A stretch of 64,000 nucleotides of DNA. Source: Bosea beijingensis. Its GTDB lineage: Bacteria > Pseudomonadota > Alphaproteobacteria > Rhizobiales > Beijerinckiaceae. Under the pieces are notes generated by a model, which saw nothing but the letters and a program-made list of their open reading frames with translations, was not told the origin of the DNA and made no database searches. This document shows positions 27,578 to 36,398 of this stretch, in pieces. The first letter of the stretch is position 1. The number at the start of each line of letters is the position of its first letter. The position numbers and the translations under genes were made by a program. The stretch is taken from positions 4,956,963 to 5,020,962 of the forward strand of contig NZ_CP132359.1 of the NCBI RefSeq assembly GCF_030758975.1, in the 5' to 3' direction.

Positions 27578-28413
27578 GCCTGGCTCGCGAAAGGCAGGCG
27601 GCGATGCTGGGCCAAGGGAATGCGCTGGCGGGCGGTTGCGACAGCCGCAAGATCCAGGCGAGTCGCGATGATGCCGTCGCCGAGGGCGCGGCGGGCGACA
27701 ACCGTGCCCCATGGCTCGACCACGAGCGAATGGCCGTAATTGTACAGAATCTGCCCGTCCTCTTCGTAGGCTCCCTCCTGCCCTGGCGCGAGAATGAAGC
27801 ACTGGCTTTCGATCGCCCGCGCCCGCAGCAGCGCCTCCCAATGTTCCTTGCCTGTATGCAGGGTGAAGGCGGCGGGAACCGCTATGACCTGGCAGCCGGC
27901 ATCGGCCAGCGCCCGGAAGAGCTCCGGGAAACGCAGGTCGTAGCAGATCGTGCAACCCACCCTGACGCCGTCGAGATCGAAGGTGACGATCTCGCTGCCG
28001 GCCCCGTAGATCTTGCCTTCGTCATAGACCGTGCCGTCCGGCGCGGTGATGGCGAAGAGATGGATCTTGCGATAGCGCGCGACTTCCTGCCCTTCGCGGT
28101 CGAAGACGACGCTGGTGTTGAAGACCGCCTCGCCGTCACGCTCATTGAGCGATCCGCCATGGATGTAGATCTTGTGCCGCGTCGCGAGGTTCTGCAGCAT
28201 CGTATAGGCCTCGCCGCCGGGGCATGGCTCCGCGGCGTCGCGTTGCGCCTGGGCGTCGCCGCCATAGAGCGTGAAACATTCCGGCAGAACGACCAGATCC
28301 GGCCTCTCCTCGGCGCAGGCCTGCTCGATCAGGCGCTGCGCTTTCGCGAGGTTGGCGGCCTTGTCCTGGCCGGCATTCATTTGAATGAGCGCTACTTTCA
28401 TGGGTGCTTGCAT
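27574..28413 (-). CDS. Carbon-nitrogen hydrolase (nitrilase superfamily)
   Basis: 279 residues from ATG 28413; ATG 28401 (MKVALIQMNAG) is an equally plausible start. The Glu-Lys-Cys triad is present: LPECFTLYG near residue 44, YRKIHLF near 118 and GCTICYDLRFPE near 155. The sequence resembles the Nit1/omega-amidase branch that deamidates alpha-keto acid amides. Its pairing with an aldolase suggests a small catabolic unit, possibly under the divergent Lrp regulator at 28710. Confidence 0.9.
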   Translation of the reverse strand: MQAPMKVALIQMNAGQDKAANLAKAQRLIEQACAEERPDLVVLPECFTLYGGDAQAQRDAAEPCPGGEAYTMLQNLATRHKIYIHGGSLNERDGEAVFNTSVVFDREGQEVARYRKIHLFAITAPDGTVYDEGKIYGAGSEIVTFDLDGVRVGCTICYDLRFPELFRALADAGCQVIAVPAAFTLHTGKEHWEALLRARAIESQCFILAPGQEGAYEEDGQILYNYGHSLVVEPWGTVVARRALGDGIIATRLDLAAVATARQRIPLAQHRRLPFASQA

Positions 28414-28709
28414 CCGGTTGTGATGGTGAAAATCGGCTCGGGCTACGGCGAGAGCGCCGGTTCAGCCGGCGATTGCCTTGTCGTTTTCGGCTCGTCTCCA
28501 GAGCTCCCCCAGCCGACCAGTCGACACGAAAGTTCTCGAACGCAGGGTCCGAACTCCGGCTTCAAATCGTGTTCCACAGCGACGTTTCCTCCACGGTAGA
28601 GCTCGGCGCGACGTTACGCGATCCCTCAGCCCGGAAGAACGGCGTGTTCGTTTGATATGAAGCTGATACTGTCGAAATCGACAGATCAACTGCCTGAATC
28701 GGCAAGCCG

Positions 28710-29126
28710 ATGGACGACCTCGACCACCGCCTGATCGCTGAACTTCGGATCAATGCCCGATCCACGGTTCCGACATTGGCCAAGCTTCTCGGCGTCGCCC
28801 GCGGCGCCGTTCAAATCCGAATGGATCGCTTGCTCGCGAGCGGGATCATTGCCGGGTTCACGGTGCGGCTGAAGGAGATGGAATCCACCGATCGGATACG
28901 CGGTGTGATGATGATCGAGTTGGAGGGGCGCAACGTGAAGAGCGTTGTAGCGGCCCTGCGGAAGAACCCAGGATTTTCAGGGCTTCATACGACCAACGGT
29001 CTCTGGGACCTCGTAGCGGAAATCGAGGTCGCGGACATGCCCGCGTTCAACCGACTGGTGAGCGGCATCCGGATCATGGAAGGCATCTCCAAATCCGAAA
29101 CGCACATCCTCCTGGGACCGGCATAA
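28710..29126 (+). CDS. Lrp/AsnC-family transcriptional regulator
   Basis: 138 residues. Helix-turn-helix LDHRLIAELRINARSTVPTLA then GVARGAVQIRMDRLLASG; C-terminal ligand domain. Divergent from the nitrilase-aldolase pair with a 296-bp spacer that contains no convincing gene, so likely its regulator (inference). Confidence 0.9.
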   Translation: MDDLDHRLIAELRINARSTVPTLAKLLGVARGAVQIRMDRLLASGIIAGFTVRLKEMESTDRIRGVMMIELEGRNVKSVVAALRKNPGFSGLHTTNGLWDLVAEIEVADMPAFNRLVSGIRIMEGISKSETHILLGPA

Positions 29127-29297
29127 GCCCGACACCAGTTGCAATGCCAACGCTCTTGAGAGGCGCTGACCGAGCTGCGAATGCATGGATCGCGATCGGT
29201 TGGAGAGCGCGTTATTGATTAGGCATGAGGGCGAAATCAGTAGCAGGAACTGATCGGCGGGCAGGCCGTTGAGTGTCTCGCAGCGATGAGGTTCTCC

Positions 29298-30371
29298 ATG
29301 GCAAAAATTTTGAAATCCACGCCGGCGGATGGGCCCAACGGAGCATCTCAACTCCCTTCGGTAATCGTCACGAGCTACAATCTTGAAGCCAGGGATGAAG
29401 ACGGCTTCGTAGGGGACAAAGCGCGTCGTGGCGCGATCTTCGATCACTTGGAGGAACTGCGTGCGGCATTCCGGGAAACCGGCGAGGATCCGATCGATAA
29501 GCCAAGCGAAGAGCTGAAAAAGAAGGACTTGGATGCGATATTAGCCGGCGACGATGCCGGTGCGGCAGCTTTGGTGCATAGCGCGATCGAGAAATATGCC
29601 GAGGCCTTAGCATCGGTCGTCCGCCGCTTTTACAGATTTAAAGCTTGGTCTTCCGTCGAACGGATAGTTGTCGGCGGCGGCTTTAGGCAGAGCCGAGCCG
29701 GCGAGCTCGCTATCGGACGCGCCGCGATCATCCTTCGTAGCGAGCGCCACGCCGTAGATCTTTTGCCGATCCGAAACCACCCCGACGAGGCGGGTTTGCT
29801 TGGCAACGCGCACATCGCTCCGAAATGGATGTTCGAGGCCTTTGATAGCTTGATCGCAGTCGACATCGGCGGTTCGAACATTCGTGCCGGCATTGTCGAG
29901 TTGCGTCAGAAAAAGGCGACCGATCTAAGTAAGGCGCGTGTTTGCTCTTTCGAGCTGTGGCGTCACGCCGATGAAACTACAAAGCGCGACGCGGCAGTGA
30001 AGCGGCTTGGCGAGATGATACGCAGCCAGATTAAAGAAGCCGAAAAGGCTGGGCTCAAAGTTGCTCCATTCATTGGCATCGGATGTCCCGGCATTATTCA
30101 GCCGGACGGTAGCATTGATCGGGGAGCTCAAAACCTACCCGGAAACTGGGAAAGCAGCCGGTTCAATTTGATCGACGAGGTCAGGCAAACGGTTCCTGTT
30201 ATAGGCGAGCACGAAACGATGGTTAGCATGCACAATGACGCCGTCATCCAGGGCCTCAGCGAAGTGCCTTTCATGCAAGACGTTAAAAACTGGGGTGTGC
30301 TGACAATCGGTACGGGGCTCGGGAACGCGAGCTACGAGAATCGAACGAGTGAGCGGGGTTCAGCTCCATAG
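29298..30371 (+). CDS. ROK-like protein with apparently permuted motif order
   Basis: 357 residues from ATG 29298 (ATG 29286 is an alternative). A phosphate-1 loop of the ROK/sugar-kinase type, VDIGGSNIRAGIVEL, starts near residue 188; GIGCPGII near 257 and TIGTGLGNA near 340 follow. However, segments that normally end ROK proteins come first: RIVVGGGFRQS near 122 and HPDEAGLLGNA near 161. The usual ROK zinc motif is absent. Base composition is poorer in GC than the neighbours. Function unknown: a sugar-kinase-like or regulatory ATP-binding protein. Confidence 0.7.
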   Translation: MAKILKSTPADGPNGASQLPSVIVTSYNLEARDEDGFVGDKARRGAIFDHLEELRAAFRETGEDPIDKPSEELKKKDLDAILAGDDAGAAALVHSAIEKYAEALASVVRRFYRFKAWSSVERIVVGGGFRQSRAGELAIGRAAIILRSERHAVDLLPIRNHPDEAGLLGNAHIAPKWMFEAFDSLIAVDIGGSNIRAGIVELRQKKATDLSKARVCSFELWRHADETTKRDAAVKRLGEMIRSQIKEAEKAGLKVAPFIGIGCPGIIQPDGSIDRGAQNLPGNWESSRFNLIDEVRQTVPVIGEHETMVSMHNDAVIQGLSEVPFMQDVKNWGVLTIGTGLGNASYENRTSERGSAP

Positions 30372-30382
30372 GCCAACTCTCC

Positions 30383-30407
30383 CGAACTTAATCGATGCGA
30401 GAACGTT
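30383..30407 (+). promoter_or_regulatory. EcfG-type promoter, one mismatch, for FAD-Rieske operon
   Basis: CGAAC (30383-30387), 17-base spacer, GTT (30405-30407), 28 bp upstream of ATG 30435. One mismatch in the -35 relative to GGAAC. Probably drives 30435-33585. Confidence 0.45.
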
Positions 30408-30434
30408 GCACGCAGACCAACGCGGAGGTCTGCC

Positions 30435-31964
30435 ATGAATGCGAAGCGCGAACGAAGTCGTTCGGTCTGGATGGATGTCGAGGTAGCGCCCAAGGCCGAG
30501 CTCCTGAGGTCGGACCATTCCGCCGATGTTGCCATCGTTGGCTCCGGGATCGCGGGCCTGTCCGTTGCCTATGAGTTAGCGGAGCGCGGCCTGTCCGTCG
30601 TCGTTCTCGATCGAGGCGAGATCGCCGGCGGCATGACGGCGCGCACCACCGCTCACCTCGCTCCCATTTGCGACGACTCCCTCGCCGAATTGCTATCGAT
30701 GCGCGGCCAGGAGCTGGCGCGGGGGTTCCAGGCCAGCCAGAACGCAGCCGTCGATCGCATCGAGACCATTCAGAAGGAGCTTGGGATCGACTGCGAGTTC
30801 AGGCGCCTCGACGGGATCCTCTTTCTCGATCCCGAAAGCGAGGAGAGCGTCCTCGACGATGAGGTTTCGGCAGCGGGAGAAATTGGCGTCACCGTGGAGC
30901 GCGGGAAGGGCCTGCCCCTGCGCACACTGGAGGATCGACCATTCCTGCGGTACCCGGATCAGGCGACCTTCCACCCGTTGAAGTATCTACGGGGCGTGGC
31001 CAAGGCGCTGAGCGCGAAGGGCGCGCGTCTCCATTCCGACACGGCCGTCGTCGAGGTGAACGAGAAGGACGACCGGGTCGAGCTAAAGCTTGAGTCGGGC
31101 CACATCGTCACGGCCGGCCATGCCGTGATCGCGACGAATTCCCCGATTCACGACCTCGTCGCCCTGCACACGAAGCAAGCGCCCTATAGAACCTACGCCA
31201 TGGGCTTCGAGATCGAGCCCGGGAAGCTCGACGACGCCCTCTACTGGGATACCCTGGACCCCTATCACTACGTCCGCCTCACACCCGGCGAGGATGGTAA
31301 GGATATCGTGATCGTGGGTGGCGAGGATCACAAGACAGGCGAGGCCGATGACGCCGACGCGCGTTTTGCCGCCCTCACCTCCTGGGCCAAGACCCTCATC
31401 CCGGATCTCGGTCCCGAGCGCTATCGCTGGTCTGGCCAGGTCATGGACACGCTCGACTACTGCGGCTTCATCGGGCGGGAGGCGGGAAGCAAACGCGTGC
31501 TCGTTTCCACGGGCGACTCCGGGCAAGGCATCACCCACGGCGTCGTTGCCAGCTTGCTGATCCCGGACCTCATCCTGGGTCGCGAGAACGAGTTCGCCGC
31601 AGTTTACGACCCCGACCGCAAGCCCATCAAGGCAGCGTCGACCTATGTGAGTGAAAACATAACGGCGGTGAAGAACTTCGCTGAATATCTCGCACCGGGT
31701 GAGCTGTCCTCGATCGATGAACTGAAGCCGGGGCAAGGGGCGATCGTCCGAAGAGGGCTAAGCAAGATCGCGGCCTACCGAACCAAGAACGGGAACGTCA
31801 TCGAGAAGTCGGCGGCGTGCACGCATCTGGGCTGCCACCTGCACTGGAACTCGTTCGAGGAATGCTGGGACTGCCCCTGTCACGGATCGCATTTCGCGCC
31901 GGACGGCAGCGTCCTCAACGCCCCGGCCATCAGACCGCTCGCGGATGGCGAGGCTTCGTCATGA
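30435..31964 (+). CDS. FAD-dependent oxidoreductase with C-terminal Rieske domain
   Basis: 509 residues. N-terminal FAD loop VGSGIAGLSVAYELAERG near residue 36 and a DadA/GlyD-like oxidase body are followed by a Rieske [2Fe-2S] domain at about residues 425-509: CTHLGC near 457 and CPCHGSHF near 476, both Cys-x-His pairs intact. A cytoplasmic flavin-to-FeS electron-transfer enzyme; substrate unknown. Stop overlaps the VOC gene (ATGA at 31961-31964), so they are translationally coupled. Confidence 0.9.
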   Translation: MNAKRERSRSVWMDVEVAPKAELLRSDHSADVAIVGSGIAGLSVAYELAERGLSVVVLDRGEIAGGMTARTTAHLAPICDDSLAELLSMRGQELARGFQASQNAAVDRIETIQKELGIDCEFRRLDGILFLDPESEESVLDDEVSAAGEIGVTVERGKGLPLRTLEDRPFLRYPDQATFHPLKYLRGVAKALSAKGARLHSDTAVVEVNEKDDRVELKLESGHIVTAGHAVIATNSPIHDLVALHTKQAPYRTYAMGFEIEPGKLDDALYWDTLDPYHYVRLTPGEDGKDIVIVGGEDHKTGEADDADARFAALTSWAKTLIPDLGPERYRWSGQVMDTLDYCGFIGREAGSKRVLVSTGDSGQGITHGVVASLLIPDLILGRENEFAAVYDPDRKPIKAASTYVSENITAVKNFAEYLAPGELSSIDELKPGQGAIVRRGLSKIAAYRTKNGNVIEKSAACTHLGCHLHWNSFEECWDCPCHGSHFAPDGSVLNAPAIRPLADGEASS

Positions 31965-32338
31965 TCCATCACGTCTCGCTCGGCACCAATGACGTGGCCC
32001 GGAGCAGGAAGTTCTATGATGCCGTGCTCGGGGTGCTCGGACTGAGCCTCCTCAAGGCTTCGGAGGACTCCGCGGATTACGGGGTGTCCACCGTCGTCTT
32101 CAGCCTGGAGACGCCCGTCAACGGCAAGCCCGCCTCCGCGGGGAACGGGGTTCATATCGCGTTCGACGCTGGCGGTCGGCGCAAGGTCGACGAGTTTCAT
32201 CGCGTCGCTCTGTTGCACGGCGGGTCGGATGCGGGCGCGCCCGGCCTGCGACCGGAATACGACCCCAACTATTACGGCGCCTTCGTCCTCGACCCGGACG
32301 GAAACAAGATCGAAGCCGTCACGCATCACGGGAAATGA
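31961..32338 (+). CDS. VOC-family (glyoxalase/bleomycin-resistance fold) protein
   Basis: 125 residues from ATG 31961, overlapping the Rieske gene stop. Begins IHHVSLGTNDVARSRKFYDAVL and ends FVLDPDGNKIEAVTHHGK, both VOC hallmarks with metal-site His and Glu. Small lyase, dioxygenase or binding protein; likely partner of the coupled oxidoreductase. Confidence 0.88.
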   Translation: MIHHVSLGTNDVARSRKFYDAVLGVLGLSLLKASEDSADYGVSTVVFSLETPVNGKPASAGNGVHIAFDAGGRRKVDEFHRVALLHGGSDAGAPGLRPEYDPNYYGAFVLDPDGNKIEAVTHHGK

Positions 32339-32354
32339 GAAAGGGAAGGCGCAG

Positions 32355-32798
32355 ATGCTTGAGACCCTCGCCAGGGCCGCATTCTCCGGTACAGCCGTGA
32401 GCATTGCCTCGACGATCGCCCTCGCGCTAGCCGCAAAGGCCGAAGGACGCCATCCGATACGGCCGACCAATGCGACGGGACATTGGTTCCGAGGCGACGA
32501 GGCTGCTGCATCGCGGGCCTTCGACGCGAAGCACACCTTGTTGGGTTTCGCGACCCACGAGGGCGCCTCGGTCTTCTGGGCAGCGATCTTCCAAGCTTTC
32601 CAGAAGCTCGGCCCTCGGCGCTCCGCAGCCTTCGATGCAGTCGGTGTCTCTGCTCTGGCGGCGTTCGTCGATTACGTCGTCGTCCCGAAACGTCTGACGC
32701 CCGGCTGGGAGAAAGTCGTTTCGCCGCGCTCGATTGCGCTGACCTACGGCGTGATGGCGTTCGCCCTCTGGGCAACATCGGCGCGAAAGAGCAGGTGA
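32355..32798 (+). CDS. Small membrane protein of unknown function
   Basis: 147 residues from ATG 32355 with GGGAAGGCGC upstream. Three or four hydrophobic stretches (near residues 8-28, 62-80, 95-110 and 127-141) and a conserved-looking NATGHWFRGDEAA segment. Not recognised. The TGA overlaps the start of the next gene, so they form one operon with the oxidoreductase. Confidence 0.7.
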   Translation: MLETLARAAFSGTAVSIASTIALALAAKAEGRHPIRPTNATGHWFRGDEAAASRAFDAKHTLLGFATHEGASVFWAAIFQAFQKLGPRRSAAFDAVGVSALAAFVDYVVVPKRLTPGWEKVVSPRSIALTYGVMAFALWATSARKSR

Positions 32799-33304
32799 TG
32801 GGCCAGAGCCCCGAAGCAGTAATCCTCGGTGCGTTGGCGGGTTTCATTGCGACCATGCCAATGACAGCAACGATGTCACGACTTCACCAGAAGCTGCCTT
32901 CCAGCGAACGATACCCTCTTCCTCCTCGCGAGCTGGCGGAAGATCTCCCGTCGTTGGCGGCCGGAACGGCAACCGCTACGCTGGTTTACCACTTTCTGTA
33001 CGGAGCCGCCGCTGGAGCTCTGTTCGGCGGGGTCAGTCGCCGCAGGGACATCCCGACAGGCGCCGCATACGGAATCGCGGTGTGGGTTGCGAGCTATCTC
33101 GGTTGGATCCCTGCAACGAGGCGTCTCAAGGTAGCGACGCGACACCCCGCCCGTCGCAACGCAATGATGCTGATTGCACATCTCGTGTGGGGGGCCGCGC
33201 TGACCGCTGGCCTGAGGGAACTGGAACACTCGCGATCCGCGAGCTTTTCGCAATCGACGAGCACCGAAAATAGACTGAAGGATCGACCGGAGATCGGTTT
33301 ATGA
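32798..33304 (+). CDS. Small membrane protein of unknown function
   Basis: 168 residues. Glycine/alanine-rich membrane segments (AVILGALAGFIATMPMTATM; FLYGAAAGALFGGV; AYGIAVWVASYLGWI; MLIAHLVWGAALTAGL) with a PLPPRELAEDL loop. The pattern resembles DUF1440/DUF6789-type membrane proteins found next to stress genes, but the family is not certain. Overlaps the gene before and the gene after. Confidence 0.7.
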   Translation: MGQSPEAVILGALAGFIATMPMTATMSRLHQKLPSSERYPLPPRELAEDLPSLAAGTATATLVYHFLYGAAAGALFGGVSRRRDIPTGAAYGIAVWVASYLGWIPATRRLKVATRHPARRNAMMLIAHLVWGAALTAGLRELEHSRSASFSQSTSTENRLKDRPEIGL

Positions 33305-33585
33305 ACACAGCAAACCTGCAACTCGAAGGCCTGATGCTCGCCGTCGCGGCGCTCTTCGGCGAAATGAAGCGGAACGGCTCACTCAACGCCTCGCAAATCG
33401 AAGCCGCCCTCGACCGGGCGGAAAACGGTGCTTCGCAACGGACAACCGATCTGTCCGATCCCAACGCCGAAGCGATCCGGTTCCCGGTCCGCTTCCTCAG
33501 GGAGGCCCTCCGTGACGACGCCGGCGATCTCGACTATCGCAGCCTCGTCGCAGCGGTCGGAAGAGCCCGCAATAATCCGGCCTGA
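33301..33585 (+). CDS. Hypothetical protein
   Basis: 94 residues, soluble, helical. No recognised motif; the run LEGLMLAVAALFGEMKRNGSL is amphipathic. ATG 33301 overlaps the preceding stop (ATGA), which supports it as the last gene of the 30435 operon. Confidence 0.65.
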   Translation: MNTANLQLEGLMLAVAALFGEMKRNGSLNASQIEAALDRAENGASQRTTDLSDPNAEAIRFPVRFLREALRDDAGDLDYRSLVAAVGRARNNPA

Positions 33586-33640
33586 AACGGTCGGGTAGGA
33601 GACGAACAGGAATTCGCGATATAGCGGCCGGCGGGCTTTC

Positions 33641-34570
33641 ATGACAATCCAGATCATCCAGATCCCATACGATAGTGGACACCGCGGTCAGCGGATGGGC
33701 CGCGGACCGCTCCATCTCGTTGAGGCTGGTCTGATCGAGAGGCTACGCGAGCCGGTTACCATCGTTCCGGTGCAACTTACGGCATCGACTGACTTTCCAA
33801 CCGAGATCGGCAGCGCCTTTGAGCTGCATCGCGCCCTGGCCGCTTCCGTGACGCTGGCTTCCAAGAGCGGGGACCTCCCGCTCATTCTGTCGGGAAACTG
33901 CAACGCGTCCCTTGGAACCGTCGCCGGTCTCCAGAGCGCAGGGCTCCTATCGGGCCTCGGTGTCATCTGGTTCGACGGCCATGGCGACAGCGATACCCCG
34001 GATACGTTCACCGGCGATTTTCTAGACGCGATGGGATTGAGCACGCTGACGGGACGCTGCTGGCAGGCTCTATGCGCGACAGTGCCGGGCTTTCGACCGC
34101 TAAGCGACGAAACAGTTTTGCTGATCGGCGGACATGCCGCGGATGACGGAGCCATCGGTGTCCTAAAAGCTTCCGGGATTGGTTGGCAGCACTCAGAGAC
34201 CCTGCGGACGGCTTCACTCGCGAAGTCGCTGGCGCCGACGCTGAGCAGGATGGCCCAAGCGGGCGTCACCCGCGTGTACCTCCACCTCGATGTCGACGTA
34301 TTGGACGCTCGTTATGCAGCTGCAAACGAGTTCGCGCGCGCTGGCGGGTTGTTTCCCGAACACGTGGCGGAATGCCTCCAATTGATCCTGGAAAGGTTTG
34401 ACATCGCGGCGGCCGGCGTCGCCTCGTACGACCCGAGCTTAGACAAAGAGGGCTTGGTCGGCGAGTTTGCGACCAGCTTCCTGGAGGCGGTGGCCCAAGC
34501 TCATCGGGCCGTTCGCACGAACGCAAAGTCATCAAACGCAGTCGCTACCCGGGCTACCCGAACAGAGTGA
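33641..34570 (+). CDS. Arginase/ureohydrolase-fold protein with altered metal ligands
   Basis: 309 residues. The ureohydrolase frame is clear: SGNCNAS at residues 84-90 where arginases have GGDHS, WFDGHGDSD at 110-118 for FDAHxDxx, and HLDVDVLDA near 211 for SxDxDxxDP. The first metal-ligand His is replaced by Cys, so a classical Mn2 arginase centre is doubtful; GNC-type members form a distinct branch. Reaction unknown. Confidence 0.8.
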   Translation: MTIQIIQIPYDSGHRGQRMGRGPLHLVEAGLIERLREPVTIVPVQLTASTDFPTEIGSAFELHRALAASVTLASKSGDLPLILSGNCNASLGTVAGLQSAGLLSGLGVIWFDGHGDSDTPDTFTGDFLDAMGLSTLTGRCWQALCATVPGFRPLSDETVLLIGGHAADDGAIGVLKASGIGWQHSETLRTASLAKSLAPTLSRMAQAGVTRVYLHLDVDVLDARYAAANEFARAGGLFPEHVAECLQLILERFDIAAAGVASYDPSLDKEGLVGEFATSFLEAVAQAHRAVRTNAKSSNAVATRATRTE

Positions 34571-35033
34571 CCGGTGGCCTGGCCATCATCAGCCACAGGA
34601 TGGCCAGGATCGCGCCGAAGGCGGGAAACCCGAACACGAACCAGGTCCAGAACAGCACACGGTATCGCGGGGGCAAGGCGGTTCCTGCGCGCTCGGCTCC
34701 CTCGGCGATATCGCGTATGCGCATCTGCATGACCACGACGGGAAGCCAGAACATCCCGATGACGATGTAGAGGATGATCGACAGCACGATCCACCCTTCA
34801 GACAGGTCGTAGCCCGCCTCACGAGCAAGGAGAACACCTGTAATCGGCTGAGCGATGACAGCGCTGGCGGTGAAGACGAAATCGGCAATGACGACGATCC
34901 GAGCGACACCGGCGATCTTGCTCACATTCCCGGTGAAGTGGGCCATCACCATGAAGAAGGCGATCCCGGCCCCGGTTCCGATCAGCACGATGGCGCCCAG
35001 AAGGTGAAGATACTTGAGGAGCAAATACGTCAT
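34554..35033 (-). CDS. DUF2269-type integral membrane protein
   Basis: 159 residues from ATG 35033 (overlapping the TGA of the upstream gene). Four transmembrane helices, start YLLLKYLHLLGAIVLIGTG and an aromatic-rich end, as in DUF2269 proteins. Second gene of a two-gene operon driven by the promoter at 36357-36381. Function unknown; overlaps the arginase-like gene tail by 17 bp in convergent orientation. Confidence 0.8.
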   Translation of the reverse strand: MTYLLLKYLHLLGAIVLIGTGAGIAFFMVMAHFTGNVSKIAGVARIVVIADFVFTASAVIAQPITGVLLAREAGYDLSEGWIVLSIILYIVIGMFWLPVVVMQMRIRDIAEGAERAGTALPPRYRVLFWTWFVFGFPAFGAILAILWLMMARPPVTLFG

Positions 35034-36325
35034 CAGCGATCCCTCAAGGTGGCGAGACCGACCATCATCAATGCAATGACCGGGGCGATCTTCAGAAGCG
35101 GCGCCAACGGATCGAACCACAACCACGGCGTCACGAAGGACCCTGCCAGAGCGTAGGCGAGGGACACGGCTATCCCGGCCAGCATCGCTGGGCGCGCGGT
35201 CCTCCGGAACGCTATTCCCGCCCCGATCGAGAGATCGGCGAGGCCGCCGCCGACGATGGCGAGATTCGCCCAAAGACCGGTGACGCCGCCCTGCCCCATC
35301 AAGGCCACGCCGGTCGGCAGGCCGGGACCGAGCGAGGCCAATCCGGAGCCAATCCAGAATAAGGCGAGGCTGGCGATGATCACGGGCTTCAGGAGATAGA
35401 GCGTGGCGAACCAACGGTCCTGCACCGATGCGGGTCGGGCTTCGAGGGTTTGACCGATGCGACTGGGTTCGATTCTCGTGAGACGCTTCCAGTCCGAATC
35501 ATCGCCGGTCGCGCCTCGCGCGACCTCCAGCCTTGCCGTGCTGCGCACGGGCGGTCGCCAGCCCAGCCGGCCGGCGAAATCGCCGCTTCGATACGCAAGG
35601 GTCGCCAGCCAGCTCGGTAGAGCGAACTCGACCGCCGGCGGCAGACCAAGCCATCTCCGGTAAAGGCGAACAAGTTCGACGAACTCGAAGCGTTCCGGCC
35701 CGGCGAGTTCCAACGCGAGCCGCGTCGGTGCCCCGGGCACAACGAAGAACGCGACCGTCGCGACGACGTCCTCGAGGGCGACCGGTCTGAGCGCTCCTGT
35801 ATTCGGCATGACGGGCAAGTACGGGAGGCTCGCAAGCCCGCGGATAAGCGCGCTGGCGCCGTAGGCGGCAGGGCCCAGAACGACCGACGGACGCAGGATG
35901 ACCCATTCCAGTGCGCTCGCGGAAAGCACGTCGTCGCCCGCCCGCTTGGTTGCCGAGAACCGCGTCGGCGTCGCGCTATCGACCCCCATTGCCGAGAAAT
36001 GGACGAAACGCCTGACGCCCGCCGCGCTGCAACCCGCAACCAAGTCAGCCACTCCGATGTGATGGGTTCCTGCCAGGTCGTCCGTGGGACCGTCCTGAAG
36101 AGCGCCAGCGCAGTTCACAACCGCCGTGACGCCTGTCAGCAGACGCGCCCATTCGGCAGAACTCGTGCGTCCAATTTCTGCGGTCTTCCATTCGATCGTC
36201 GGATGGCGTCGGGCGGCATCCTCGACGTGACGGGATATGCCCAAAACCCGGCTGCGTGTGGCCAATGCGACGGCAATGTTCGTCCCGATCAGCCCCGTGG
36301 CTCCGATGACGGCAATACGGGCCAC
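35033..36325 (-). CDS. NAD(P)-binding SDR-like protein fused to DoxX-like membrane domain
   Basis: 430 residues. Residues 1-290 are an atypical (extended) SDR: IGATGLIGTNIAVAL near residue 6 and FVHFSAMGVDSATPTRFSATKRAGDD carry the cofactor loop and Tyr-less active region. Residues 300-430 form four transmembrane helices of the DoxX type. The fusion occurs in stress-linked membrane redox proteins. Transcribed from an exact EcfG-type promoter 32 bp upstream. Confidence 0.85.
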   Translation of the reverse strand: MARIAVIGATGLIGTNIAVALATRSRVLGISRHVEDAARRHPTIEWKTAEIGRTSSAEWARLLTGVTAVVNCAGALQDGPTDDLAGTHHIGVADLVAGCSAAGVRRFVHFSAMGVDSATPTRFSATKRAGDDVLSASALEWVILRPSVVLGPAAYGASALIRGLASLPYLPVMPNTGALRPVALEDVVATVAFFVVPGAPTRLALELAGPERFEFVELVRLYRRWLGLPPAVEFALPSWLATLAYRSGDFAGRLGWRPPVRSTARLEVARGATGDDSDWKRLTRIEPSRIGQTLEARPASVQDRWFATLYLLKPVIIASLALFWIGSGLASLGPGLPTGVALMGQGGVTGLWANLAIVGGGLADLSIGAGIAFRRTARPAMLAGIAVSLAYALAGSFVTPWLWFDPLAPLLKIAPVIALMMVGLATLRDR

Positions 36326-36356
36326 GTTGATCTCCGGCTAAGGGCTATGCAGCCCC

Positions 36357-36381
36357 AACCTGAGCGGGCTCGCGATGTTCC
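36357..36381 (-). promoter_or_regulatory. EcfG-type promoter (minus strand) for 36325-34554 operon
   Basis: On the minus strand GGAAC (36381-36377), 17-base spacer, GTT (36359-36357), 32 bp before ATG 36325. Exact match to the general stress response consensus. Divergent from the next promoter, 18 bp away. Confidence 0.8.
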
Positions 36382-36398
36382 TGGACGCCGCTCGACGC

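Noticed and set aside
28552..28575. AAC-N16-GTTCC (minus strand) upstream of the nitrilase gene
   Set aside because: Spacer is one base shorter than all good sites, it lies about 140 bp from the start codon, and the genes are not stress-type; consistent with chance.
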